Source of the DNA: Shimia sediminis
GTDB taxonomy: Bacteria > Pseudomonadota > Alphaproteobacteria > Rhodobacterales > Rhodobacteraceae
Assembly (NCBI RefSeq): GCF_003990645.1
Contig: NZ_RYZK01000008.1
Location: forward strand, 62,001 to 126,000
Direction: 5' to 3'
Length of the DNA: 64,000 nt
Shown: positions 34,946 through 42,639 of the stretch, in pieces
Position numbering within the stretch: the first letter of the stretch is position 1
Layout of the letters: the number at the start of each line of letters is the position of its first letter
Position numbers and translations under genes: made by a program
Notes under the pieces: model-generated
Told to the model about the DNA's origin: nothing
The model's database searches: none
Seen by the model: only the letters and a program-made list of their open reading frames with translations

Positions 34946-35656
34946 ATGAGCGAACCCCTGGTTCTCTTACCCGGAATGATGTGTGACGCGCGCCTCTTTG
35001 GGCCGCAAATCGCAGAACTGTCTTCTGAGTTCGTGGTGACGGTGGCCCCGATCACCCAAGGCGAGCGGATCGAAGAGATCGCCTCGCATATTCTGCCCCT
35101 GTTGCCTGCCAAGTTTGCGCTGGCGGGGCTCAGCATGGGCGGGATCGTGGCCATGGAAATCCTGCGCCGGGCACCCGAGAGGGTCACCCGGATCGCATTG
35201 ATGGACACCAACCCATTGGCCGAAACCCCCCAAAGTTCAGCGGCTTATGAGCCGATGATCGTGGGCGCACGGGCAGGGCGGCTGGAACAGGTTCTGAGCG
35301 ATTTCATGCGGCCCGAGTTTCTGGCCCCCGGACCGCTCCGAAACGAGATTCTGGCGCTCGTGCGTGACATGGGTCTTTATCTTGGGTCCGAGACCTTTGT
35401 GCGGCAGGCCCGTGCGCTCCAACGCCGCCGCGACCAACAGGGCACCCTGCGGCGCTGCAAAGTCCCGGCACTGGTGCTGTGCGGTGAGCATGACAGGCTG
35501 ACCCCGCCCAAACGCCACACGTTCATGGCCGAGCTGATTCCCTATGCCGAGTTGCGCATGATCGAGGATGCAGGCCATTTGCCGACGCTTGAACAGCCTG
35601 CCGCCGTGACGGCTGCGTTGCGGGAGTGGTTAAAGCAACCGTTTGTTCTGCAATGA
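34946..35656 (+). CDS. Alpha/beta hydrolase
   Basis: 236 residues from the ATG at 34946 (MSEPLVLLPGMMCDARLFG), the usual family start; upstream codons come from a duplicated purine-rich repeat. The nucleophile elbow is LAGLSMGGIVAMEIL (G-L-S-M-G), the acid is in LVLCGEHDRLTPPKRH and the His in IEDAGHLPTLEQP. The sequence fits small cytosolic serine hydrolases of the MhpC/BioH group. Substrate unknown. Confidence 0.87.
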   Translation: MSEPLVLLPGMMCDARLFGPQIAELSSEFVVTVAPITQGERIEEIASHILPLLPAKFALAGLSMGGIVAMEILRRAPERVTRIALMDTNPLAETPQSSAAYEPMIVGARAGRLEQVLSDFMRPEFLAPGPLRNEILALVRDMGLYLGSETFVRQARALQRRRDQQGTLRRCKVPALVLCGEHDRLTPPKRHTFMAELIPYAELRMIEDAGHLPTLEQPAAVTAALREWLKQPFVLQ

Positions 35657-35659
35657 AAA

Positions 35660-35677
35660 AGGGGCCCAAAGGCCCCT
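35660..35677. terminator. Bidirectional terminator between hydrolase and phaZ
   Basis: AGGGGCC-CAAA-GGCCCCT with an A5 run on the left, so it ends in TTTTT for the phaZ (minus) direction, and TGATTT on the other side. It lies between convergent genes. Confidence 0.75.
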
Positions 35678-35703
35678 GATTTCATTTGCGTGTCAGCCCA
35701 GTG

Positions 35704-36990
35704 TCAGGCGGCAGCATTGCTGTTTGCCGGCTTCTTGGCCGCCTTGGCCTTTTGGGGGGCCTCGGCGTTTGCATCGATGAACTCGAGCACGAGCGGGCGA
35801 ATGTTGTTGCGCCAGCTTTTGCCTGCAAAGATCCCGTAGTGACCGGCTTCGGGCTCAACATAGCTGGCCTTTTTCTCGTCGGGCAGGCCGGTGCACATGT
35901 CCAGCGCGGCAACACATTGGCCGGGAGCGGTGATATCATCCTTGCCACCTTCGACGGTTTTCACGGCCACGGTGGTGATCTTGCCGATATCCACCTTGCG
36001 ACCGTTAACGACAAACTCGTTGTTGGCAATCTCGCCGTTCTTAAAGATGCGTTCGACCGTCGACAGGTAGAATTCCGCCGGCATGTCCATCACCGCGAGG
36101 TATTCGTCATAGAAACGGTTGTGGGCGTCGTGTTCCGAGGCGTCACCGCGCACGACACGCTGGATCTGGTCCTGGAATGCTTTTGAGTGGCGATCGCCGT
36201 TCATCGACATAAAGGATGCCAGCTGCAACAGGCCCGGATAGACCATGCGCCCGACGCCGGGATATTTAAAGCCCACGCGCTGGATCATCATCTCTTCGAG
36301 CTGGCCCATGGTGACGCGGTGGCCAAAGTCGGTCACATCGGTCGCCGCAGCGTTCGGGTTGATCGGCCCACCGATCAGCGTCAGCGAGCGGGGCTGCGCA
36401 TCGGGGTCTTCCTCGGCCAGATAAGCGGTGGCGGCCAGGGTCAGAGGTGCCGGCTGACAAACCGCGATCACATGGGTGTCGGGACCCAATTCTTTCAGGA
36501 AATCAACCAGGTAAAGGGTGTAATCCTCGATGTCGAACTTGCCTTCGGACACCGGAATGTCACGCGCATTGTGCCAATCCGTCACGTAAACTTCGCAATT
36601 CACGATCAAGCTTTTCACAGTCGAGCGCAGCAGGGTGGCATAGTGACCGGACATCGGAGCAACCAGCAGGATCTTGCGTGGCTGGGTTTTGCGACCGGCC
36701 ACGTTAAAGTGGATCAGGTCGCCAAAGGGGCGTTCAACCACGGTCTCGATATTGACCAGGTGATCCTTGCCGTCTTCGCAGGTAAAGGTGCGGATGCCCC
36801 AGTCAGGCTTGACGACCATGCGCTGAAACGTGCGCTCCGTCACTTCGCCCCAGGCCCGCATCCACTCCAACGCAGGGTTAGGCATCCAGGAAAAAACCGG
36901 GTACGATGCCATTGCAAGGGCAGAGGCGCCCATCCACTGGTTGGTGTTTCGGACGGTTTCCATCCAGTCGTACGTGGCCATGTACCGCAT
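35704..36990 (-). CDS. phaZ: Intracellular polyhydroxyalkanoate depolymerase
   Basis: 428 residues from the ATG at 36988-36990; the longer frame adds a leader in the shared promoter region. It degrades stored PHA granules. Family marks are YDWMETVRNTNQWMGASALAMASYP, LLVAPMSGHYATLLRSTVKSL, VYVTDWHNARDIPV and the nucleophile region HVIAVCQPAPLTLA (Cys about 178, as in intracellular PhaZ1 types). The late Asp/His region includes EPEAGHYGIFAGKSWRN. The C-terminus is Ala/Lys-rich. Divergent from phaC, with a PhaR-type site in the shared 100-base gap. Confidence 0.94.
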   Translation of the reverse strand: MRYMATYDWMETVRNTNQWMGASALAMASYPVFSWMPNPALEWMRAWGEVTERTFQRMVVKPDWGIRTFTCEDGKDHLVNIETVVERPFGDLIHFNVAGRKTQPRKILLVAPMSGHYATLLRSTVKSLIVNCEVYVTDWHNARDIPVSEGKFDIEDYTLYLVDFLKELGPDTHVIAVCQPAPLTLAATAYLAEEDPDAQPRSLTLIGGPINPNAAATDVTDFGHRVTMGQLEEMMIQRVGFKYPGVGRMVYPGLLQLASFMSMNGDRHSKAFQDQIQRVVRGDASEHDAHNRFYDEYLAVMDMPAEFYLSTVERIFKNGEIANNEFVVNGRKVDIGKITTVAVKTVEGGKDDITAPGQCVAALDMCTGLPDEKKASYVEPEAGHYGIFAGKSWRNNIRPLVLEFIDANAEAPQKAKAAKKPANSNAAA

Positions 36991-37061
36991 GTGCGTCTCC
37001 TGTTTGACCGGGTATTGGCTGCCCGGAATTACATTTGCCCTGTTAAGTGCACGGGTTAATG

Positions 37062-37072
37062 CTGCGTAGCAG
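37062..37072. promoter_or_regulatory. PhaR-type box CTGC-N3-GCAG between phaZ and phaC
   Basis: CTGCGTAGCAG is an exact match to the CTGC-N3-GCAG site described for PhaR of Rhodobacter/Paracoccus relatives. It lies 19 bases before phaC and 72 before phaZ, so one bound repressor could act on both. Confidence 0.7.
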
Positions 37073-37090
37073 CGAGAATAGGACCAATTT

Positions 37091-38890
37091 TTGAATATGA
37101 CAACTAAAGAGAATGCCGCAGACGCAAATCTGGATGTTTTGAACGAGAATTTGGCGCGTGTAGAAGAGTTGTCCAAGCGTCTTGTGGACGTGATGACTCA
37201 CCGTAAACCCCTGCGTGCGGAATTGAACGCACCAGACACCGAAGTCTTTGTAAACGCTGCAAATGCTTACATGCAGTCCATGGTGCAAAACCCCGGCAAA
37301 TTGTTCGAACATCAGCTGGAGTACTGGACCAAGTCGGTGCGGCATTTCGTCGACGCCCAGAATATGCTGCTGCACGGCAAGCTCGAGGCGGCCCCCGATG
37401 ACACCCCGACAGACCGGCGGTTTTCCAACCCTCTGTGGCAGTCGCACCCCTATTTCAACTTTCTCAAGCAGCAATATATGCGCAACGCAGAAGCCATCCG
37501 TCAGGCGGTCGAGGACGCAGAAGGCGTTGAGGGTAAGGATAAACAGCGACTGGAATACTTCTCGCAACAGATCATCGACATGATGTCCCCCACCAACTTT
37601 CTGGGCACCAACCCGGATGTTCTGGAGAAAGCCATCGAAACCGAGGGGGAATCGCTGGTCAAAGGGCTGGAGAACCTGATTTCGGACCTCGAAGCCAACA
37701 ATGGCGAGCTGGTCGTGCGGCTGGCGGATGAAGACGCCTTTGAGATTGGCCGGAACATTGCCACGACGCCGGGCAAGGTGGTTTATCGCAACCGCATGTT
37801 CGAACTGCTGCAATACAGCCCGACCACGGAAACCGTCCACGAGATCCCGCTGATCATCTTTCCGCCATGGATCAACAAATATTACATCCTTGATCTGAAA
37901 GAGCAGAACAGCCTGATCAAATGGGCCGTGGATCAGGGCTATACCGTCTTTATCGTCAGCTGGATCAATCCCGACCGGTCCTATTCTGACGTGGGCCTGG
38001 ACGAGTACATCGAAGAGGGGTTCCTGACCGCGATCTCCGAGGTCAAGAAACTGACGGGTCAGAAACAGGTCAACGCCGTGGGCTATTGCATTGCGGGCAC
38101 CACGCTGCACATGACCCTGTCGCTGATGAAACAGCGCGGTGACAAGTCGGTGAAATCGGCCACCTTCTTTACCACGCTGACCGACTTTGGCGATCAGGGA
38201 GAGTTCACGCCCTTCCTGCAGAACGACTTTATCGACGGGATCGACAAGGAGATCGAAGAAGAGGGGCTGTTGAGGTCCTACATCATGCAGCGCACCTTTT
38301 CGTTCCTGCGGTCGAACGACCTGGTCTATGGCCCGGCGATCAAAAGCTACATGATGGGTGAGGCCCCGCCAGCCTTTGATCTCTTGTACTGGAATGGCGA
38401 CGGCTCGGGCCTGCCGGGCAAGATGGCGCACCAGTACCTGCGCGAGCTGTGCCAGGAAAACGAGTTTGTCGGCGAGGGCATCGAGCTGTGCGGGGAACGC
38501 CTGCATATCTCGGACGTCGATCTGCCGGTCTGCTCGGTGACCTGCGAAACCGATCACATTGCGCGTTGGAAAGACTGTTACCACGGGTTCCAGCAAACCA
38601 AGAGCCGCTCGAAAACCTTTATCGTGTCCGAGTCGGGCCATATCGCGGGGATCGTGAACCCGCCGTCGAAAAAGAAGTACGGCCATTACACCAACAAGGA
38701 CGTCAAAGGGTCGGCGGACGACTGGATGGCGGGCGCAACCTTTAACGAAGGCTCGTGGTGGCCGGTCTGGGACAAGTGGCTTTCCGGGCGCTCGGGCAAG
38801 CAGGTTCCAGCCCGCGAACCCGGCGATTCGGAGCATCCTGTGCTTTGTGACGCTCCTGGACCCTATGTCCAGGTCAAGGCAACGCGTTGA
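37091..38890 (+). CDS. phaC: Class I polyhydroxyalkanoate synthase
   Basis: 599 residues from TTG at 37091, which has AGGA seven bases upstream; ATG at 37097 is the other option. It polymerises 3-hydroxyacyl-CoA into PHA. The catalytic cysteine is in the lipase-like box GYCIAGTTLH (Cys about 333). The catalytic Asp lies in CETDHIARWKD and the His in ESGHIAGIVNP. The N-terminal PhaC_N domain (NKYYILDLKEQNSLIKWAVDQGYTVFIVSW in pieces) is complete. Length fits class I. It leads the cluster phaC-phaP-phaR. Confidence 0.95.
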   Translation: MNMTTKENAADANLDVLNENLARVEELSKRLVDVMTHRKPLRAELNAPDTEVFVNAANAYMQSMVQNPGKLFEHQLEYWTKSVRHFVDAQNMLLHGKLEAAPDDTPTDRRFSNPLWQSHPYFNFLKQQYMRNAEAIRQAVEDAEGVEGKDKQRLEYFSQQIIDMMSPTNFLGTNPDVLEKAIETEGESLVKGLENLISDLEANNGELVVRLADEDAFEIGRNIATTPGKVVYRNRMFELLQYSPTTETVHEIPLIIFPPWINKYYILDLKEQNSLIKWAVDQGYTVFIVSWINPDRSYSDVGLDEYIEEGFLTAISEVKKLTGQKQVNAVGYCIAGTTLHMTLSLMKQRGDKSVKSATFFTTLTDFGDQGEFTPFLQNDFIDGIDKEIEEEGLLRSYIMQRTFSFLRSNDLVYGPAIKSYMMGEAPPAFDLLYWNGDGSGLPGKMAHQYLRELCQENEFVGEGIELCGERLHISDVDLPVCSVTCETDHIARWKDCYHGFQQTKSRSKTFIVSESGHIAGIVNPPSKKKYGHYTNKDVKGSADDWMAGATFNEGSWWPVWDKWLSGRSGKQVPAREPGDSEHPVLCDAPGPYVQVKATR

Positions 38891-38914
38891 ATTAAAACGA
38901 AAATTAAAATTATT

Positions 38915-38925
38915 CTGCGGTGCAG
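38915..38925. promoter_or_regulatory. PhaR-type box 1 upstream of phaP
   Basis: CTGCGGTGCAG, an exact CTGC-N3-GCAG match, 95 bases before the phasin start and 29 bases from the second box. Confidence 0.75.
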
Positions 38926-38943
38926 CAAAAAAATCTTGAAATG

Positions 38944-38954
38944 CTGCGCTGCAG
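38944..38954. promoter_or_regulatory. PhaR-type box 2 upstream of phaP
   Basis: CTGCGCTGCAG, a second exact CTGC-N3-GCAG match, 66 bases before the phasin start. Two boxes at 29-bp spacing suggest cooperative repression that is lifted when PhaR moves to PHA granules. Confidence 0.75.
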
Positions 38955-39019
38955 AAAGCATATTGTTTGCAGAAGATAACCGCGGACCACACCGCAACCG
39001 AACATTAAGGATCTGAACA

Positions 39020-39469
39020 ATGGCTAAGACTCAAGACATGACCGCGATGCTGAAAGACATGATGGGTGCATTCCCCGTTGACACTTCGGCTCTGGAAGGC
39101 GCGTACAAAAACACCGCAGCCCTGAACGAAAAGCTGGCCGGCGTTGCGCTGGAAGCCGTCGAGAAATCTTCGGAAATCTCGTCGAAATGGACCAAAGACA
39201 CTCTGACCAAACTGGCAGACATGTCGAAAGCTAAAGCTGAGCCCGCCGACTACGCCAAAGCCATGACCGATTTCGCATCGGCTCAGGCCGAAGTTGCTGC
39301 CGAAAACATGGCCGCCTTCGCTGAAGTTGCCAAAAAAGTTCAAATGGAAACCGTTGAACTGATGATGGCTGCTGGCAAAGACGTCACCGAAGAGGCAACC
39401 GCCGCCGTCAAGAAAGCCACCGACGAGGTGACTTCGGCTGCGAAAAAGGCAACTGCCAAAGCCAAGTAA
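39020..39469 (+). CDS. phaP: Phasin
   Basis: 149 residues, almost entirely amphipathic helix and rich in Ala, Lys and Glu (EKLAGVALEAVEKSSEISSKW, DYAKAMTDFASAQAEVAAENMAAFAEVAKK in pieces), ending in repeated AKKAT units. This matches the phasin_2 type, which coats PHA granules. Two PhaR boxes lie upstream and a strong terminator follows, so it is separately and highly expressed, as usual for phasins. Confidence 0.92.
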   Translation: MAKTQDMTAMLKDMMGAFPVDTSALEGAYKNTAALNEKLAGVALEAVEKSSEISSKWTKDTLTKLADMSKAKAEPADYAKAMTDFASAQAEVAAENMAAFAEVAKKVQMETVELMMAAGKDVTEEATAAVKKATDEVTSAAKKATAKAK

Positions 39470-39523
39470 GTAACGCGAACTTCTCGGCACCCTCCCTCCT
39501 CCCTGTAGTGGTGCCGAACGCGT

Positions 39524-39549
39524 GGGCGAGCCGATGGCTCGCCCTTTTT
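39524..39549 (+). terminator. phaP terminator
   Basis: GGGCGAGCC-GAT-GGCTCGCCC, a perfect nine-bp stem (39524-39544) followed by TTTTTC. Classical intrinsic terminator after the phasin gene. Confidence 0.85.
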
Positions 39550-39568
39550 CTTTTTGTTTCCTTTTTTG

Positions 39569-39600
39569 CTGCGGTCGCATAGACTTTGCTGCAACGCGCA
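39569..39600. promoter_or_regulatory. Degenerate PhaR-like sites upstream of phaR
   Basis: CTGC-GGTC-GCAT (39569-39580) and CTGCAACGCGCA (39589-39600) resemble the CTGC-N3-GCAG site, but each has a mismatch or altered spacing. Autoregulation of phaR through weaker sites is plausible but unproven. Confidence 0.35.
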
Positions 39601-39622
39601 AAAAGATCTTGGGGAGAGACTT

Positions 39623-40165
39623 GTGGCCGAAGATAATAAACCACTGCTTATCAAGCGCTACGCGAGCCGTCGGCTCTACAACACCGAGACCAGCGATTAT
39701 GTAACACTCGACGATATTGCCGGGTTTATCCGCGATGGTCGCGAGGTGCAGATTGTCGACCTCAAGTCCGGCGATGACCTGACGCGCCAGTACCTGTTGC
39801 AGATCATCGCAGAACACGAAAGCCGTGGCGAAAACATGTTGCCGGTGAATGTGCTCAACGATCTTGTGCGCAGCTACACCAATCAGGCCCAGAGCATGAT
39901 GCCGCAGTTCCTGCAGGCCTCGTTCGACATGTTCCGCGAAGGGCAGGAAAAAATGATTGGCGGTGGTATGAAAGTGCCTGGCCTGGACGTGATACAGGCC
40001 CAGCAAGAGGCTTTCCTGAAGGCGATGACCAGCGGTTTCAGCGGTTGGAGCGGGGCAGGGTCCACCGAGCCTGCCGAAGACAAGCCAGCGGAAGAGGGCG
40101 AAGACCTCGACGATATCAAGAAACAACTGGCCGAGTTGCAGTCCAAGCTCAACAAAATGAGCTAG
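39623..40165 (+). CDS. phaR: PHA synthesis repressor PhaR
   Basis: 180 residues from GTG at 39623, preceded by GGGGAGAG; an upstream ATG lies within the terminator region and is unlikely. The N-terminal DNA-binding PHB regulatory domain is typical (LLIKRYASRRLYNTETSDYV, IAGFIRDGREVQIVDLKSGDD). A PHB-accumulation domain follows (EMLPVNVLND-like region and QFLQASFDMFREGQEKM). The acidic C-terminus ends in a coiled coil (LDDIKKQLAELQSKL). PhaR represses phaP and other PHA genes until it is titrated by nascent granules. Confidence 0.93.
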   Translation: MAEDNKPLLIKRYASRRLYNTETSDYVTLDDIAGFIRDGREVQIVDLKSGDDLTRQYLLQIIAEHESRGENMLPVNVLNDLVRSYTNQAQSMMPQFLQASFDMFREGQEKMIGGGMKVPGLDVIQAQQEAFLKAMTSGFSGWSGAGSTEPAEDKPAEEGEDLDDIKKQLAELQSKLNKMS

Positions 40166-40191
40166 GACCGCCACCTTGCGACAGACCAAAG

Positions 40192-40216
40192 GCCCCGGAA
40201 CCCTCCGGGGCTTTTT
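40192..40216 (+). terminator. phaR terminator
   Basis: GCCCCGGA-ACCC-TCCGGGGC (40192-40211) followed by TTTTTC. Strong intrinsic terminator 27 bases after the phaR stop. Confidence 0.87.
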
Positions 40217-40227
40217 CATTGTGTCAG

Positions 40228-40249
40228 CAGAGTTTTCTAGAAAACTCTG
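40228..40249. repeat. Perfect 22-bp palindrome, first of two
   Basis: Left arm CAGAGTTTTCT and right arm AGAAAACTCTG meet with no spacer (centre TCTAGA). It lies between convergent phaR and the class IV aminotransferase gene, beyond the phaR terminator. Confidence 0.7.
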
Positions 40250-40255
40250 ACAGGT

Positions 40256-40277
40256 GAAAATCTTCTAGAAGATTTTC
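40256..40277. repeat. Perfect 22-bp palindrome, second of two
   Basis: Left arm GAAAATCTTCT and right arm AGAAGATTTTC, again centred on TCTAGA. Its centre is 28 bp from that of the first palindrome. The two share the TTCTAGAA core, but their flanks differ. Confidence 0.7.
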
Positions 40278-40307
40278 GGGGCCCGCGGGACCTTGGCGGT
40301 TTTGCAA

Positions 40308-41228
40308 TTATGCGGGGTAGGTGATCGGCGTTCTCAGGCGGTCCTGTTGCATCCAGTCAAAATACGTGGCGCGAAGACGCTGCGCCACAGGGCCGGGCGC
40401 ACCGTTAGAGAACACGCGGTCATCCACGCGGGTGACAGGCACCACCCCGCCGCCGGAAGAAGACAAAAACACCTCGTCGGCCTGCATCAACTCCTCAAGC
40501 GGCAAGGCGCACGTCTCAGTTTTCAGCCCCAGGCTGTCTGCCATCTCCAGGGTTGTCTGTCGCGTAATCCCGTGCAGGACACCGTGGTCTGCGGTCACAA
40601 GCCGGTCGCCGAACAGGGCAAAGACGTTGAAGCCGGGTCCCTCGGTCACATTGCCCGCATGATCAAGCAGCATCGCCGTGTCATAGCCTGCGTCCTTAGC
40701 CTCAAACAGTGCGGATGTGAAATCGCCCCAGTGATAGTTCTTGACCCTTGGGTTCACACTGTCTTGTGGAATGCGGCGCACGGATTTGCCGATCCAGACA
40801 TGGGTTCCACGTGCGGCAATCTCTTCCGGCACCACATGCACATAGGGCACAACCCAGGCGTAAAAGTGATTGTCGCAATTGCGCGGATCGCGGTCTCCGG
40901 GAATGGGGTTGCGCCCGCGCGCCGCCACCATTGCGACATAGGCCTGGCGCAGCCCCGAGGCAGCAACCATCTCGGCCAGTGCCGCGCGCATGGCGTCCCG
41001 GTCCATGCCCACATCCATCCTGAGCGCCGTCAGCGACGCGATAAAACGGGTCAGATAGTCTTCCAACCGAAAGAACCCGCCGTGCCACACCGGCACAACG
41101 TCATAGGCGATGTCGGCGTGGGTCAGCCCCCAATCGGTCACAGGAACACCTGCGTCTGCAATGGGAATGACGCGTCCGCCCATCCAGGCGGCGCCGTTGC
41201 TCAGATCAGGGGGTGTCTTGATGGTCAT
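40308..41228 (-). CDS. Class IV aminotransferase (D-amino acid / branched-chain type)
   Basis: 306 residues from the ATG at 41226-41228. Fold type IV PLP enzyme: start WMGGRVIPIADAGVPVTDWGLTHADIAYDVVP, PLP lysine in PRVKNYHWGDFTSALFEAKDAG, then LLDHAGNVTEGPGFNVFAL and the late LSSSGGGVVPVTRVDDRVF. Members are branched-chain, D-amino acid or (R)-amine aminotransferases and cannot be separated by eye here. It is the last gene in the minus-strand block that includes the polyamine genes; 41 bases separate it from the DegT gene. Confidence 0.88.
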   Translation of the reverse strand: MTIKTPPDLSNGAAWMGGRVIPIADAGVPVTDWGLTHADIAYDVVPVWHGGFFRLEDYLTRFIASLTALRMDVGMDRDAMRAALAEMVAASGLRQAYVAMVAARGRNPIPGDRDPRNCDNHFYAWVVPYVHVVPEEIAARGTHVWIGKSVRRIPQDSVNPRVKNYHWGDFTSALFEAKDAGYDTAMLLDHAGNVTEGPGFNVFALFGDRLVTADHGVLHGITRQTTLEMADSLGLKTETCALPLEELMQADEVFLSSSGGGVVPVTRVDDRVFSNGAPGPVAQRLRATYFDWMQQDRLRTPITYPA

Positions 41229-41269
41229 GGGGCAAAGCTTGGCCACATTGCCCCATGTTTGGCAAGAGG

Positions 41270-42487
41270 TCAGGTGCCGTAGGCGCGGGCCTCACCCATG
41301 ACATCTTCGGCAGCGCCCGTCAGCGCGCCAGCGATAATGTCCAGCTCTTCCCGTGTCAGCCGCGCGGGCAGGCGCACATCACAGGCCTTCATCAGCATGG
41401 CGCGGGTCTGGGGCAGCTCAGGCAGGTCCTTGATGAACTGCCAGTTCCAAAAGGCGCGGGCGTTGTCGGTGGACTGTCCAAAGACCTGCACCTTGACGCC
41501 GCGAGTGTTGGCAGCGTCCTGAAAGGCGAGGATCTGATTAGTGTCCAGCCCCACCAGATTGAACTGGATCGAATCCGGTGCGCGGTCTTCCGGCGCCAGC
41601 TTTTCAGGCACCTCCAACCAGGGCGAGGCGTTCAGAACACCAGCCACATAGTCATGGTTGGCGCGCCCGTCACGCACCCGGCGCGGCACTTCGGCCAGCT
41701 GCGGGCGGATGATGGCGGCCGACAGGTTGTTGAGCCGCAGATTGTAGAGCGGCAGCTGGTTCTGCCAACGTTCAAAGGCCGCGGCCAGGTCGTTCGTGTT
41801 GTCACCTTCGGGGGATTTGTGTTTCTGCCAGTTGTGCTCATAGGCCCCCGACATGATCACCGCGCGGGCCACAAGATCCGCATCATCGGTGACCAGAATG
41901 CCACCTTCGCCGGCATTGACCAGCTTGTAGGATTGGAATGAAAAACAGCCGACCCGCCCAATGGTGCCGATCTTCTGCCCATGCCAGGTGGTGCCCAGCG
42001 AATGCGCCGCGTCCTCGATCACCGGGATGTCGCGCGCGTCGCAGAGCGCCATGATCGCGTCCATGTCGCTGGTATGGCCGCGCATGTGGCTGATGATGAC
42101 GGCGGAAATGTCGTCATCCAGCCGTTTCTCGAAATCCGCCACGTCGATGCGATAGTTTTCGCCCACTTCACACAGCACCGGCACGCAATCGGCGTGCACC
42201 ACCGACGAGGGCACAGCGGCAAAGGTAAAGCCGGGGATCAGCACACGGGCATCGCGGGGCAGGTTCAGCGCCTTCAGCGACAGGAACAGCGCCGCCGAGC
42301 AGGACGACACCGCCAGCGCGTATTTCGTGCCCATCATCGCGGCAAACTCGGATTCCAACAGCGCGACCGGCGCATCCTGCGGCGCGGTATAGCGGAACAG
42401 GTCCCCGGATTGCAGCAGGCGCTCGACCTCGGCTTTGGCTGAGGCAGGGATGGGCTCGGCGTCATAAACGTTTGGCGGAAGGGTCAT
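41270..42487 (-). CDS. DegT/DnrJ/EryC1 family aminotransferase
   Basis: 405 residues from the ATG at 42485-42487. Sugar-aminotransferase-like PLP fold: MMGTKYALAVSSCSAALFLSLKAL, PGFTFAAVPSSVVHADCVPVLCEVGENYRID, IEDAAHSLGTTWHGQKIG, and the PLP lysine in FSFQSYKLVNAGEGGIL. Members usually act on nucleotide-sugar ketones. No sugar genes are nearby; it sits beside amine-metabolism genes, so its substrate is uncertain. Many roseobacters carry such a gene outside glycan clusters. Confidence 0.87.
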   Translation of the reverse strand: MTLPPNVYDAEPIPASAKAEVERLLQSGDLFRYTAPQDAPVALLESEFAAMMGTKYALAVSSCSAALFLSLKALNLPRDARVLIPGFTFAAVPSSVVHADCVPVLCEVGENYRIDVADFEKRLDDDISAVIISHMRGHTSDMDAIMALCDARDIPVIEDAAHSLGTTWHGQKIGTIGRVGCFSFQSYKLVNAGEGGILVTDDADLVARAVIMSGAYEHNWQKHKSPEGDNTNDLAAAFERWQNQLPLYNLRLNNLSAAIIRPQLAEVPRRVRDGRANHDYVAGVLNASPWLEVPEKLAPEDRAPDSIQFNLVGLDTNQILAFQDAANTRGVKVQVFGQSTDNARAFWNWQFIKDLPELPQTRAMLMKACDVRLPARLTREELDIIAGALTGAAEDVMGEARAYGT

Positions 42488-42580
42488 AGATTTCACTTTT
42501 CTTAATCCTTGCTTTGGGAAATATAAATAAAGCAAAAATTGAAATCCAGCCCCGAGGTCACGAAAACCGGACCTTTTCAC

Positions 42581-42611
42581 AAAAAACCCCCACCTGGCGG
42601 GCAGGCGGGGG
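42581..42611 (-). terminator. Terminator after the FAD oxidoreductase gene
   Basis: CCCCCACCTG (42587-42596) pairs with CAGGCGGGGG (42602-42611). On the minus strand the stem is followed by a T6 run (A6 at 42581-42586). It lies 28 bases after the stop at 42640, so the DegT gene downstream needs its own promoter. Confidence 0.82.
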
Positions 42612-42639
42612 CAATCAGGCAGAAACTTGCTGACGGGGC

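Noticed and set aside
37043-38992. 649-codon open frame antisense to phaC
   Set aside because: It lies opposite a clear PHA synthase, has low-complexity Arg/His/Val composition and no family motif. It results from GC-rich codon use.
40221-40280. Possible CRISPR or att site at the twin palindromes
   Set aside because: Only two units with different flanks, no spacer array, and no integrase or cas gene nearby.
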